Part shown: piece after piece, positions 54,470-63,939 of the stretch
How positions within the stretch are numbered: the first letter of the stretch is position 1
How the letters are laid out: the number at the start of each line of letters is the position of its first letter
Assembly (NCBI RefSeq): GCF_003675325.1
Contig: NZ_CP033073.1
Span: 62,001-126,000 of the forward strand
Length of the DNA: 64,000 nt
Direction: 5' to 3'
Source of the DNA: Streptomyces dangxiongensis
GTDB lineage: Bacteria > Actinomycetota > Actinomycetes > Streptomycetales > Streptomycetaceae
Notes under the pieces: generated by a model
What the model was told of the DNA's origin: nothing
What the model saw: the letters and a program-made list of their open reading frames with translations, nothing else
The model's database searches: none
Program-made: the position numbers and the translations under genes

Positions 54470-54946
54470 TCAGTCCTCGTCCGGGTCGAGCACGCGGCCC
54501 TTGAGCTTGACGGCTTTGGCCTTGCCCACGCGGATCTGGCCGTCGGTGTACCGGCCGGGTTCGGCGTCGTCGGTGGCGCCGACGCCGAGGATGTAGACGA
54601 GGGCGTCCTGGTCGTGGTCGTCGGTGTAGACGTGGGGGTTGTGGGTGAAGGTCAGTTTCCTGCCGTCGGCGGTGACCTTCGCATTGATCTCGGCCATGCT
54701 GCCGCGGACCTTCTGGTCGGCGCTGTAGTAGGCGTAGGCGGTCCAGCCGTTCCACACGAAGCCGGAGGGGGATGTCAGGGTGTGGGTGACCTCGCCCGGG
54801 TTGGTGGGGTGCTTGCCCTCGCGGGTGAGGCCGATGGACATGATGGTCATCACGCCGCCGGGGGCGTCCTCGATGATGCCCTGCTGCCAGATCAGCAGGT
54901 CTTTCTCAGATCCCGCCTGTACGGGGAGCTGGGTCTCGGTGGCCAT
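54470..54946 (-). CDS. Stand-alone C-terminal module protein, 158 residues
   Basis: From the ATG at 54946. The whole protein after residue 15 is homologous to residues about 395-527 of the neighbouring 527-residue protein: both share xWQxGxxxDAPGG, a SGFxWNGx/TGFRWNGF block, ADGRxLTFTxNPHVYT, then PGRYTDG and the identical ending DPDED. The module is probably a beta sandwich. No signal peptide is visible. A short Ala/Thr-rich N-terminus (MATETQLPVQAG) resembles that of the neighbour (MATQTSPATL). Function unknown; the two genes are 59 bases apart and likely co-transcribed. Confidence 0.8.
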   Translation of the reverse strand: MATETQLPVQAGSEKDLLIWQQGIIEDAPGGVMTIMSIGLTREGKHPTNPGEVTHTLTSPSGFVWNGWTAYAYYSADQKVRGSMAEINAKVTADGRKLTFTHNPHVYTDDHDQDALVYILGVGATDDAEPGRYTDGQIRVGKAKAVKLKGRVLDPDED

Positions 54947-55005
54947 GGGGATTCCTTCCGTCCGGGTCGGTCGCTGCGCGGTTGGTTCGTTCTGCGGGGC
55001 GGCCG

Positions 55006-56589
55006 TCAGTCCTCGTCGGGGTCGATGACGGAGGCCTTGAGTCTGGCCGGGGGCGCGGCGCCGATGCGGGCCTCGCCGTCGGTGTACCGGCCGGGTGTCG
55101 CGCCGGGGACGGCTTCGAGACCGCAGGCGTAGGTGATCACATCCCGGTCCTGGTCGGTGGTGTAGACGTGGGGGTTGTAGGTGAACGTCAGCGTCCTGCC
55201 GTCGGCGCTCACGGTGGGTTCGACCGGCGGCAGATCGCCGCGGACGCTCATGTCGGCCGCGGTGTAGTTGGGGGCCACGAACCCGTTCCACCGGAAGCCG
55301 GTCGGCGCGGTGAACACGTGGGTGATCGGTCCCGGGTCGATGGTCTTGCCGAACTCGCGGCTCGTCGCACAGACCGTGAGCTGCGTCCCCCCGCCGCCGG
55401 GCGCGTCATCGACGCCACCCTCCTGCCACACCCTCATGCCCGTCTCGGGGGGCGGGACGAGGATGGCCGTGGTGGCCTGGCCGCTCTGCCGCGCCGAGGT
55501 GTTCGCCCGGCCGGGAGAGGTGATCCTCGCGGTGGTGGTGAGCTGTCCGGTGTACTTCGGGTCCACCGTGCCGCATACCGTGATCGTCGCCGAACCGCCC
55601 CGGGGCAGGTTCACCGGCTGGCGGAGCGTGCCGGCGGCCGTCCCTTTCCCGGCCTGCGCTCCCCCTTGGGTCTCCACCTTCAGCGTCACTTTCGACAGTT
55701 GCGCGGGGAGCGCCCCCTCCACGACCGCGTCCGAAGCGTCGTTCGGTCCGTCGTTGCGGACGGTGATCGGGTAGCAGACCTTGGTCCCCGCATACGCCTG
55801 CGCGGGTCCGGTGACGCCCAAGGGCATGTCCGCCGGAAGGGCGACCTTCAGATCGCGGATGCGATGGGCGGCGGTGGCCGCGCCCGTGCCCGCCGACAGG
55901 CCGAGTTTGAAGGTGGCGGGCCTGGGCGCCTGGCCGTTCGTCGGGAGGGGGAAACCGTCGATGACGGTGGTTCCGTTGGGATCCGCGTTGCTCGACAGCC
56001 GTACGGTGATCCTGTCGTTCGCGATGACGATCTGGACGTGCGCCCCGTCCGTCCAGCGGGCCGCGAGCGGGCGGGTGAGCTTGGCACCGGTGAGCCAGCC
56101 GAAGCCGTCGTGCAGGTTGCCGGAACCTCGGATGCCCACCATGTCGGGCGTGAAGCCGGGGCCGCCCGAGCCGGCCTGTCCGGTGGCGTAGTTCCCGAAG
56201 TGGTCGAAACCGATGCCGACGTATCCCCTGGTGACGCCCGGCTGGTGACCGGGGATCCGTGAGTAGCCGAGCGCGCCTCCGACGGCTCCTGGCTGGGTGG
56301 TGGCCGCGCCGTCGATGAGGTAGACGCTGAACCCGTCACCGGGACTGGCGCCGCGTTCGATCTCGTAGTCGAAGTCGATGGCGACGCCGAGGGCGGAGGG
56401 GAACGCCTGGTCGAAGAGGGCGGTCCCGGCCGTGGTGGAGGCGTTCGGGGTGAGTTGAAGACAGCCGTTCAGGACGGCGGAGCCGAGGATCCGCCAGCCG
56501 GGGTTGTCCGGGCTGCTGTTCCTGAACGACTCGGTGACGGGGAAGGGCGACGTGCCCGTGAGGGTTGCGGGACTGGTTTGAGTGGCCAT
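55006..56589 (-). CDS. Lectin-like, DUF11-like multidomain protein
   Basis: 527 residues from the ATG at 56589. Residues about 10-245 resemble an L-type-lectin-like/concanavalin fold (VTESFRNSSPDNPGWRILGS, FDYEIERGASPGDGFSVYLI, GYVGIGFDHFGNYATG). Residues about 255-375 are DUF11-like (GPAQAYAGTKVCYPITVRND, GPNDASDAVVEGALPAQLSK). Residues about 395-527 are the module shared with the adjacent 158-residue protein, ending DPDED. These domains are normally extracellular and adhesive, yet no signal peptide is seen at any start. Export by another route, or a missing N-terminal exon-like fusion, would have to be assumed. Confidence 0.82.
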   Translation of the reverse strand: MATQTSPATLTGTSPFPVTESFRNSSPDNPGWRILGSAVLNGCLQLTPNASTTAGTALFDQAFPSALGVAIDFDYEIERGASPGDGFSVYLIDGAATTQPGAVGGALGYSRIPGHQPGVTRGYVGIGFDHFGNYATGQAGSGGPGFTPDMVGIRGSGNLHDGFGWLTGAKLTRPLAARWTDGAHVQIVIANDRITVRLSSNADPNGTTVIDGFPLPTNGQAPRPATFKLGLSAGTGAATAAHRIRDLKVALPADMPLGVTGPAQAYAGTKVCYPITVRNDGPNDASDAVVEGALPAQLSKVTLKVETQGGAQAGKGTAAGTLRQPVNLPRGGSATITVCGTVDPKYTGQLTTTARITSPGRANTSARQSGQATTAILVPPPETGMRVWQEGGVDDAPGGGGTQLTVCATSREFGKTIDPGPITHVFTAPTGFRWNGFVAPNYTAADMSVRGDLPPVEPTVSADGRTLTFTYNPHVYTTDQDRDVITYACGLEAVPGATPGRYTDGEARIGAAPPARLKASVIDPDED

Positions 56590-57480
56590 GGGGTCTCCGG
56601 TCTCGGACGGTGTTCCGTCGGGGGCGTGGAACGGGGGGCGGATCAGCCGGCGGGCCGTCGCGGCGGCCAGGGCTCGGGGCACGGGGCACGGGAAGAAGCG
56701 GGGCCGAGGGTGGTGAAAGCACCCGGACCGTTGACACCCGCCTCGCGCACGGCTTCGGCACGGCAGTCTCTACGCCGCGACACCAGCCTTCGAGCCAACA
56801 GGTGTCCTCTGTTCTTCATCGTCATCGACTGACCGCGTCAGACCTTGATTTTGGTGCTCCACATGGGGGACGCTCCCGCCGCTACGGCCTTGGCCGGAGC
56901 GAGGAGAAGCGCACCCTGTACTCCGCGCGCGGACTCGGCTAGGGCAGGTTCTGGACGCCATCGTGGATCCGGGCGTGCGCACCAGGAATCGGTGAGGGAC
57001 TGCGTCCGGTCTCCACCTGGTGAATCCAATCGCCGCCTCCAGTTGTACGGTGAGGAGCCGTCCGCCCGTGGCCTTCTCCGTGCCGTCGAGGTAGAAGGCC
57101 CGCAAGACCGGCCAGGAGTCCGTGGAGCACCTCCCGACGGTCGCGAAGGCAGACGAGCGGGGCACGCGCTGAAGATATCCGCGGGCTGGGACGACATGGC
57201 GTCCCGATGTTCATAGCCCATCGGGCAGAGTCAGGAAGCAGGACGTAGCCCGCGGGCATGGCCGTGTAGACCCGGTGGCTCAGCCGAGCACCGACGTCCA
57301 AGGTCTTCCTGCCCGCCCGGATCCGGGGCCTTCGGGCCCCGCCCTCGCCGCGCGCTGAGCTGGCAGGGGCCGGCAGACGGTCAGACATCTTGAGGGCCAC
57401 GAGCCAGGCGTTGCCCTTCGGCCCGCTTGCTCCTTGAGCCTTGCTCCTTGCTCCAGTCCGACAGTGTTCAGTGGCCCCCG
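56590..57480. other. Long gap, weak coding signals only
   Basis: About 890 bases. On the minus strand, 56770-57165 has a stretch with plausible protein (WPVLRAFYLDGTEKATGGRL, LTVQLEAAIGFTRWRPDAVP) but no recognised family; it may be a decayed gene. Otherwise nothing convincing. Confidence 0.35.
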
Positions 57481-57511
57481 CGCGTCGGTCGGCGGCATGC
57501 CGACCGACGCG
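57481..57511 (-). terminator. 12-bp perfect hairpin terminator
   Basis: CGCGTCGGTCGG (57481-57492) pairs exactly with 57500-57511 around a seven-base loop. It lies 16 bases past the stop of the secreted-protein gene at 57528. A near-identical hairpin with a 13-bp stem is found at 61807-61837. Confidence 0.85.
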
Positions 57512-57527
57512 TCACTTCGTCGTCCCG

Positions 57528-58244
57528 CTATCCGAGAACCGAAGACGAGTCACAGCCCAGACTGGCGCGACTGGCAACGGTGAAGGAGATGCTTGCGGTG
57601 TTCTCCCAGAGGTTGTTGATGTTGGCGAACAGCCACCTCGTGGTGAGGCTGTGGTGAGCCGAGGACAGGGTGGCCGTCCGTCCCTCCGTCCCCGGCCTGA
57701 TCCGGAACGTCACCACGGTGTCCCCCAGCTTCTGCGGCGGCGTCTCCTGAGCGCTCAGTGTCGTCCCGGCGAGACTGCCCGGCCCCGTCACCGACTGCAC
57801 GTCGGCCACCGCCATGATCGATGCCAGATTCACCCGCTGGGTGTGGTACTGCGCCCCCACCGGGTTGCGTGTGGTGTCCGGACGCCACCAGAACGAGAAC
57901 GTCGACCCCGGCGCGATCCGCCCACCGAACGGGTTCGGCGCCGACGATTCGTGGATCACGCCCTCACCCAGCCGGGTACCGATCACGTTCCGCCAGTAGA
58001 ACCGGGGGTTGAGCGCCGCGTTCCCCTGCTGGATGCACTCCGGTGCGTGCGCTGCCGTGGCCCGCGCCGCCGCGGCGGGCTGTCCCTGCGCTGCGGCAGC
58101 GCTTCCCGGCAGCGACGCCCCCAGCAGCATCGCCGCGACAACTACCCCCAGCCCGCTTGCTCCTCGTGCCCCTCGCCGCATCCGCGGCACCGGCATCATG
58201 GCGCCGCGCTTGCGGCCCGTCGATGTGTCTCCTGCTTCGTACAT
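57528..58244 (-). CDS. Secreted protein of unknown function
   Basis: 238 residues. The first 52 residues form a long Sec signal: basic MRRGARGASGLG, hydrophobic VVVAAMLLGASLP and a cleavage site near SAAAA. The mature part looks like a beta-sandwich (NPRFYWRNVIGTRLGEGVIH, GSTFSFWWRPDTTRNPVGAQ, LGDTVVTFRIRPGTEGRTAT, WENTASISFTVASRASLGCD). Two cysteines (PECIQQG and LGCD) could form one disulphide linking the ends. No family recognised. Its 3' end and terminator are duplicated at 61799-61934. The start may lie a few codons downstream at the MMPVPRMRR segment. Confidence 0.78.
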   Translation of the reverse strand: MYEAGDTSTGRKRGAMMPVPRMRRGARGASGLGVVVAAMLLGASLPGSAAAAQGQPAAAARATAAHAPECIQQGNAALNPRFYWRNVIGTRLGEGVIHESSAPNPFGGRIAPGSTFSFWWRPDTTRNPVGAQYHTQRVNLASIMAVADVQSVTGPGSLAGTTLSAQETPPQKLGDTVVTFRIRPGTEGRTATLSSAHHSLTTRWLFANINNLWENTASISFTVASRASLGCDSSSVLG

Positions 58245-59185
58245 GCTTCAGCCTTTCTCTGCTGCGTATCCCGTCGGAGTTCCGGACCGAGGTGCGGAAT
58301 TGGGGCCCAGGACTCCGCCCTTGCCCTTGGTCGGGTTGACGGCGCCCACCTGAGCCGGTCGCCGGAGTCGACCGACTCCACGAGCCGGCTGGTAGGTGCG
58401 TCGCCGACCAGGAGCGGCCGAGGACGGTGAAGGCGCCCAGGGTGACGTCCTCGTAGTGGTAGTACCGCCGCGCCCGCTGCAGGCCACGCCCGCAGACGAG
58501 GATTCACAAGAACGAGGACACTGATGCGGTCGGCCCAGACTTCGACACCCGATGCGGAAGATCTCGACGCCGGTCAAGGTCGTGCCTTGGGTGGACAGCA
58601 GGCCGAACCGGCGATCCTGCGTTGAGACCATACGCGGCCCTGTGACCACTGGGTTCGAGACGTTCCAAGACGGCGTCGGCCCCCGACTGCTTGTCTGCGG
58701 CACCCTTCAGCGGGCTGGCCGATCGGGGGGGAAGAATCCTGTCACCAGCAGCAAACGGCAAGTGATCTGGCGCGGGCGTCACCCAGGTGGGTGTGCCCCC
58801 AGGAATGTCACGACACGGCCAAGGCTCGAACCTAGCCACCTTCACCGCCAGGACTCCGGTGACATCGCTGCCCTGTCACCCGGCCGAGCGACTCTCCTGG
58901 CACCGGAGAGCTCCCTTTCCAGCGGCAGGGACCACCTGAACGCCGAGGCGCGGTTCGTGACGCGCTGCTCCCCATGTGCGAGCCAGCCGCCGCAGCTCGG
59001 TGTGCGCCGCCGGCACCGAGCGGGCGGTGTCCCAGTACGGGTGCCACCACAGGCGTACGGACAGCGGCAGACGGCTGTCATCTTGGACACGCCTCCGCCC
59101 GTCCGGCCCGGCGTGCTCGGGGTCCGTGGTCGCCCCGATCATGGCCGTCCGGCCGGTGCTCCGCAGCGGCACCGCCCGTGTGTGG
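58245..59185. other. Gap with scrambled gene remnant
   Basis: Between 58330 and 58740 the minus strand has pieces of plausible protein in alternating frames (RFGLLSTQGTTLTGVEIFRI, ASGVEVWADRISVLVLVNPR, YYHYEDVTLGAFTVLGRSW), suggesting one frameshifted gene. Another possible fragment (RLPLSVRLWWHPYWDTARSV) is at 58876-59172. No family recognised for either. Confidence 0.35.
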
Positions 59186-59949
59186 TCAGCCGCGGCGGCG
59201 GAACAGGCCGCGGAGGGCTTTGCCCGGCTCCTGGTCGTGGTCGTCCTCCGGCTTGGGCGGTGCGGTGCCCTGGAGGCGGGCGGCTCGGGCGGCGGCTTCC
59301 CTGCCGGCGAGGTAGTCGGCGTAGCAGTTGTGGCACATGAACGGGTTGCCGGCCTCCCAGGCGTACCCGGGTGTGGTGGTCTCCTCCCAGCGCTGGTCGG
59401 TGAACTCTTCCCCGCACCGCGTGCACACCGGCCGCCGCGCCTCCCGCTCAGCCGCCCGGCGATGCTCCTCTTCCGCGTCGGCGCGGGTGGCCCGGCTGCG
59501 GTAGAGGTCCTCGCCGTCGGGGTTGTCGGGTGCGGCCGTCAGCGTCTGCTCGCCTGTCCGTCCCCGCCGCCGCCACACCGCCTCGCCCGCGCCGTCGTCC
59601 TTCAGCTTCTCCGGGGTGGTGACGAGGGCGGGCACGGCCTGGCCGTAGTCCCGGGCCGTGATGCCCCGGTGGTAAGTGTCGTACCGGCGCGGTGCCCAGG
59701 AGCGGCGGCCCGCGCTCTCCAGCACGGCGACCGTGTTGTCGACCTTCGCGTCCGTGGTGTCCGCGAACATGAACGCAAGCGGCGGCGCAGGTCCTCCCGG
59801 CCGCTCGGCGGGTAGAGGCGGTGCCACAGCCGCTTCTCGTGGTCGAAGCTCTCGATCGCGTCCGGCCGGGACCGGGCCAGACGCACCGTCCTGTCGGCAT
59901 CCGGTGGCGGCAGCGGGAAGCAGTCGGCGTACCGGCACAGCTCGTGCAC
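59186..59949 (-). pseudogene. Zinc-ribbon-containing hypothetical protein, one frameshift
   Basis: The first frame (59949 down) reads MHELCRYADCFPLPPPDADR, IESFDHEKRLWHRLYPP and is lost near 59785. The second carries LAFMFADTTDAKVDNTVAVL, RRYDTYHRGITARDYGQAVP, then a zinc-binding pair of knuckles CTRCGEEF...CHNCYADYLAGRE and a basic end. One small indel in the CCGCCGC-rich stretch would join them into a protein of about 255 residues. It lies 37 bases downstream of the DUF11 protein gene. Function unknown. Confidence 0.65.
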
Positions 59950-59986
59950 GAGTTCGCAGCAGCCCGCCCCGGCACATGCCGGGGGG

Positions 59987-61390
59987 CTACTTCTCGGCGG
60001 AGCAGGGGTCGCAGCAGGAGGGGGCCGGTTCGACGCAGACGGTGACGGTGTCCGTGTTGTTGGTGGTGTCGGGATCCCTTTCGTTGCCGGTGGCGGTGGC
60101 GGTGTTGCCGATCAGACCGGCCTTGGTGGCTTTGGCCCGCAGCACGAGCGTGGCGGTGGCGCCGTCGGCGAGGTCGCCCACGGCCCACTGTCCGGTGGCC
60201 GGGTCGTGGATTCCGGGTGTGCCGTCGGCGGACAGGAAGGTGAGGCTGTCGGGGAGCCGGTCGGTGACGGTGACGCCGGTGGCATCGTTCGGGCCGGTGT
60301 TGTGAACGGTGATGCGGTAGGTCACCGTCTGGCCGACGGTGACGGTGGTCTCGTCGGCTGCCTTCGCCACGGTCAGGTCGGCAGCCGGTTTGACCTGCGT
60401 GACCTGCTCGTTGGAGGTGGACGTCAGCGGCTCCGGCCTCGAGCCGAGCCGGTTGTCGTAGGAGGCGGTGGCGATGTTGCTGAGCTGTTTGCCGCCGCTG
60501 GCCCGGTCGATGGTGACCCGGTACTCCACCGTGGTCCCCGCGGGCTGGGTCTCGGTGCTGGGCAGGCTGCCTCCTGCCGCGCCGGACGCGCCGTTGCCGA
60601 GGTGGAACACGACCTGGTTCGCCGCGGCGTCGTAGTACGCCTGGTCATCACCTTTCACGTCACTCTTCGCTCCGGCGTTCGGGCCGTCGACGATGCGCAG
60701 GGAACCGGGCAGATACGTGGTGCCCTGCGGGACGGTGTCGGTCAGGACGAGGTTCTCGGCTCCGCCACCGCCCTCGTTCTTGGCGGTGACGCGGTAGGTG
60801 ACGACGTCGCCCACCTCCAGCGGCCCCGCCGGAATCGCGGTCTTGGCGAGCAGCACATGGGGAGCGGTGCCGAAGAAGATGCCGTCCAGGAAGTTGCCGG
60901 TGCCGCGGTTGCCGCCGGCGGCGGAGATGGAACGGAAGGCGAAGCGCGTCAGCGTCTGGCCCGCCGGGACGGTGTAGGCGCCGGTGTAGTAACCCCAGGC
61001 GGTGTTGCCGTCGGTGAAGCGCCTCTGTTCGGCCAGGGAGCCCGGCGCGCCGATGTCCAGCGCCATGGTGTCCTCGCCCTGGCGGCCACGGTGATACAGC
61101 CGCCAGTACAGCTTCGTACCGGGCGTGGTCGGCAGGTCCTGGTAGAGCGTGGAGACCTGGTTCGCGTTGAGCTCGGCGAACTGGGCGCCCTCGGCCGCCG
61201 GGACCCCGCTGAAGCCCGACCGCCACAGCTCGATCATGTGGTCGGAGGCTGTGGTGAGCCAGCCCGGAACCCGCTTGGACGCCTGCGTCTGTGAGGAGTC
61301 CGGCAGGATCTCGTAGTTGGTGACGGCGGGCTCTTCGAAGCTGCCGTTGACCAGGGAAACCCGGAGCGGGACAGCGGGAGGCGTGGTCAT
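59987..61390 (-). CDS. DUF11 repeat protein with Cys-rich tail
   Basis: 467 residues from the ATG at 61390. Residues about 8-175 form a carbohydrate-binding-like beta sandwich (SLVNGSFEEPAVTNYEILPD, VPAAEGAQFAELNANQVSTL, LYWRLYHRGRQGEDTMALDI). Two DUF11-type domains follow (about 185-330, KTAIPAGPLEVGDVVTYRVT; about 335-455, LTVAKAADETTVTVGQTVTY with GPNDATGVTVTDRLPDSLTF). The end SCCDPCSAEK contains three cysteines. No signal peptide is visible, although such domains are normally extracellular. Upstream frames to 61765 are open but lack coding character. Likely a surface or matrix protein. Confidence 0.82.
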   Translation of the reverse strand: MTTPPAVPLRVSLVNGSFEEPAVTNYEILPDSSQTQASKRVPGWLTTASDHMIELWRSGFSGVPAAEGAQFAELNANQVSTLYQDLPTTPGTKLYWRLYHRGRQGEDTMALDIGAPGSLAEQRRFTDGNTAWGYYTGAYTVPAGQTLTRFAFRSISAAGGNRGTGNFLDGIFFGTAPHVLLAKTAIPAGPLEVGDVVTYRVTAKNEGGGGAENLVLTDTVPQGTTYLPGSLRIVDGPNAGAKSDVKGDDQAYYDAAANQVVFHLGNGASGAAGGSLPSTETQPAGTTVEYRVTIDRASGGKQLSNIATASYDNRLGSRPEPLTSTSNEQVTQVKPAADLTVAKAADETTVTVGQTVTYRITVHNTGPNDATGVTVTDRLPDSLTFLSADGTPGIHDPATGQWAVGDLADGATATLVLRAKATKAGLIGNTATATGNERDPDTTNNTDTVTVCVEPAPSCCDPCSAEK

Positions 61391-61798
61391 GGTTCGTCCC
61401 CTTGCGTCGACACTGCTGGCAGGCAACCGCTGACCGCCGCATCGATGTGAGGCCGGGGCGGAGCCGAAACAGTCAGTAGCGGATCGCGTAACGCACAAAC
61501 ACGTAAAGTGACAGGTGGTTGAGGTCAGCCAACCTGGTACAACAGGTTTGCGAAAGCCACGCCTGGAACGCCGTCGCCCACGCCGGATCGGCGGACCACT
61601 CCTGCAACAGACGCCTCCGCACTCGCTCCCACCCCACACGTCATGACCGGATGCCCTCGCTGCACCTCGTGCGCTCACGCTCTCCCAGGGTGAATCGGCT
61701 ACCAGCGAGGTTGACGCTCCCGGCACGGTGCCCGCGCCATGCGGCTCCGGGCCCACCCGGGTCAACCAGGAAGGCCGGCAGCGCCGGCTCGTTCCGTG
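61391..61798. other. Intergenic region upstream of the DUF11 gene
   Basis: No gene recognised. The promoter for the minus-strand DUF11 gene should lie close to 61391. Confidence 0.4.
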
Positions 61799-61934
61799 GC
61801 CCCCCGCGCGTCGGTCGGCGTGCCGCCGACCGACGCGTCACTTCGTCGTCCCGCTGCCCGAGGACCGAAGGCGCTTCACAACCGAGACTGGCGCGGCCGA
61901 CGGCGGTGAAGGAGATGCTTCCGGTGTTCTCCCA
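61799..61934 (-). repeat. Second copy of the secreted-protein 3' end and terminator
   Basis: This segment is near-identical by eye to 57473-57608. It contains the last codons (WENTGSISFTAVGRASLGCE) and the hairpin CGCGTCGGTCGGC (61807-61819) paired with 61825-61837 around five bases. The stop codon of the original gene has become a glutamine codon here. Upstream (higher coordinates) the similarity ends abruptly, so it is a truncated duplicate. Confidence 0.8.
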
Positions 61935-62304
61935 GCCACGCCGACACGTCCCGCACGCACGACACCGACCCGCCGGCGCCGCGCGTCCAACTGGGCTGTT
62001 CCGGTTCGGCTCGCGCTCCGGTGCCTCCGCCACAGACCGCGGCCACACGATCAACGAGGGTCCTGGCCTTGGAGGTCTGGGAGGGACCGAACCCCTCGGC
62101 GCCGGAGCCGTCCACCCTTCGCCACACGCCGGCGCGGGTGTGGGCGGGGTCGGGAACCATCCCGGGTCTTCGATCTTGAGCGGTGCGCCTGCTCAGGGCC
62201 TCTGACGTTTCGTTACGCTCAGCGATGGCGGTTGGTGGCTGCTGCCGGGGCCGCAGGCGCGCCGGGAGTCCACGGCAGTACACGGCCACGGTCCCTCTCC
62301 GTGA
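61935..62304. other. No recognised gene
   Basis: About 370 bases between the duplicated 3' end and the YdeI-like gene, with no convincing coding sequence. Confidence 0.4.
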
Positions 62305-62880
62305 CTACGGGTGCAGCTTCTCGCCCTTCGCCAGCATCGCTACGTACTCCTCGATCCGGCGCGCCCGGGTCTCGGCCTTCTTGGCGTCTTCGATCCGGTA
62401 CAGGATCGCGTAGCGGTTCTGCCGGTCCAGTGTCTCGAAGAACTCCGCCGCGGCCGGGTCGGCGGTCAGGGCCACCGTGAGGTCGTCCGGCACCGTGGCG
62501 GTCTTCGCGCCGTCGTAGGCCGCTTCCCAGCGGCCGTCTGCCTTGGCGCGGTCGACCTCGGCCTGTCCCGGCGGATGCATCCGGCCCTGTTCGATCAGGG
62601 CGGCCACCTTGTCCCGGTTGACCTTGGACCACTTGCTGCGCGGCTTGCGCGGGGTGAACCGCTGGAGCCACCACTGGTCGTCGAACTTTGCCTTCTGGCC
62701 GTCGATCCAGCCGTAGCAGAGTGCCACGTCCAGCGCCTGGGTGTAGTCCAGCCCGGCGATTCCGGGGCCCTTCTTGCGAAGCTTGAGCCAGATGCCGGGT
62801 GAGACGGCGTGGTTCTCGCCGAGCCATGCCTGGAATGCCTCGGCGGATTCGAATGCGACGATCTCCAAGTCCTGAGTCAC
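62305..62880 (-). CDS. YdeI/OmpD-associated family protein
   Basis: 191 residues from the GTG at 62880 (VTQDLEIVAFESAEAFQAWL), the usual family N-terminus; an ATG at 62913 is also in frame. Family blocks are SPGIWLKLRKKGPGIAGLDY, TQALDVALCYGWIDGQKAKF, QRFTPRKPRSKWSKVNRDKV, then the C-terminal DUF1905-linked helix part AAEFFETLDRQNRYAILYRI, ARRIEEYVAMLAKGEKLHP. The role is poorly defined; relatives are linked to peptide or stress resistance. Intact and monocistronic. Confidence 0.9.
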   Translation of the reverse strand: MTQDLEIVAFESAEAFQAWLGENHAVSPGIWLKLRKKGPGIAGLDYTQALDVALCYGWIDGQKAKFDDQWWLQRFTPRKPRSKWSKVNRDKVAALIEQGRMHPPGQAEVDRAKADGRWEAAYDGAKTATVPDDLTVALTADPAAAEFFETLDRQNRYAILYRIEDAKKAETRARRIEEYVAMLAKGEKLHP

Positions 62881-62945
62881 CCCAGCAGCGAACCACACTC
62901 GGCCGATTGTCATGAGGCATTCGGCACGGCCCCGGATGCGGGATG

Positions 62946-63006
62946 CCCGTGGGCCTGCGTGATCATCTCTGTTCTCGACGCAGAACGATCATGCAGGAGC
63001 CACGGG
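62946..63006 (+). promoter_or_regulatory. Inverted repeat covering the transposase ribosome site
   Basis: CCCGTGG-CCTGC-TGATC on the left (62946-62964) pairs with the complementary blocks on the right (62987-63006), which include the AGGAG ribosome site before the TTG at 63008. In an mRNA starting outside the element, this would hide the start. Such protective hairpins are known in other IS families. Confidence 0.65.
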
Positions 63007-63007
63007 C

Positions 63008-63939
63008 TTGGTCAACGATTCGACCTTGCTGCTCGACGTCGACGGGGTGTCCGTCGCGCGGGTTGAGCGGCCGGCCGACGGAAGGCGCCGAGTTCTCCTG
63101 ATCACGGCCGACGAGACAGCCAGAGTCTGCCCGGCCTGCGGGGTGTTCGCCACCCGGGTCAAGGGCTCGGCGGTGACCCGGCCACGCGATCTTCCTTACG
63201 GCGAGAGCGGATCGGAGTTCCGCTGGCACAAGCGCCGCTGGTGGTGCCGCGAGGCCGGCTGCCCTCGCCGGTCCTTCACCGAGCAGATCCCGCAGATCCC
63301 GGCCGGTGCCAGGCTGACCGCCCGGCTGCGGGATACGGCCGGGCGCCGCATACGGGATGCCGGCTCCACGGTCATCCAGGCCGCACGGGATCTGCATCTG
63401 TCCTGGCCGACCGTGATGGAAGCCTTCCACACGCAGGCCCGCGACGTCACCGAGGCACCTCTGCCGCAGGTCACAATCCTGGGCATCGACGAGACCCGCC
63501 GCGGACGGCCGAGCCGGGAACAGGACGCGGAGACCGGCAAGTGGCGCCTGACCCGGGACCGGTGGCACGCCGGCTTCGTCGACGCCCTCGGCCACGGCGG
63601 GCTGCTCGGACAAGTCGAGGGCCGCACCGTCGCCGATGTCCTGGCCTGGCTCGCCATCACCAGCGCTCCTGGGCGAGGGGAAGATCGGGCAGACGCTGCT
63701 GACGGCCTGGATAGCCAAGGAGAACCTGCGCGCCCTCCTCGCCCTGGCCCGCACCGGAGCCGACCGCCACCAAGTCGGCAACCTCCGCTGGAAGTTCCAA
63801 GAGCGAAAGGATCAACCGCGTGATCAAGCTCATCGCCCGCAACGCGTTCGGCTTCCGCAACCCCGCCAACCAACGCCTACGCACACGCTGCGGCACCACC
63901 CGCCGAGCCCGCGGACACCTCCGCACCGCTCAACTGTGA
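63008..63939 (+). pseudogene. ISL3-family transposase, internal deletion derivative
   Basis: The first 225 codons are a normal ISL3 start: CPACGVFATRVKG and RWWCREAGCPRRSFTEQIPQ (zinc ribbon), RIRDAGSTVIQAARDLHLSW, then the first DDE segment ILGIDETRRGRPS. After DVLAWLAITSA the frame changes near 63662 and continues LLGEGKIGQTLLTAWIAKEN, ALLALARTGADRHQVGNLRW, then changes again to RINRVIKLIARNAFGFRNPA and the stop at 63937-63939. Over 100 codons of the central catalytic domain are missing. Confidence 0.82.

Noticed and set aside
54982..56262. A 426-codon plus-strand frame opposite the lectin/DUF11 protein
   Set aside because: Low-complexity Gly/Arg/Val text, while the minus strand has recognisable domains and a paralogue.
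60206..61294. A 362-codon plus-strand frame opposite the DUF11 protein
   Set aside because: Shadow of the DUF11 gene; no domain and unnatural composition.
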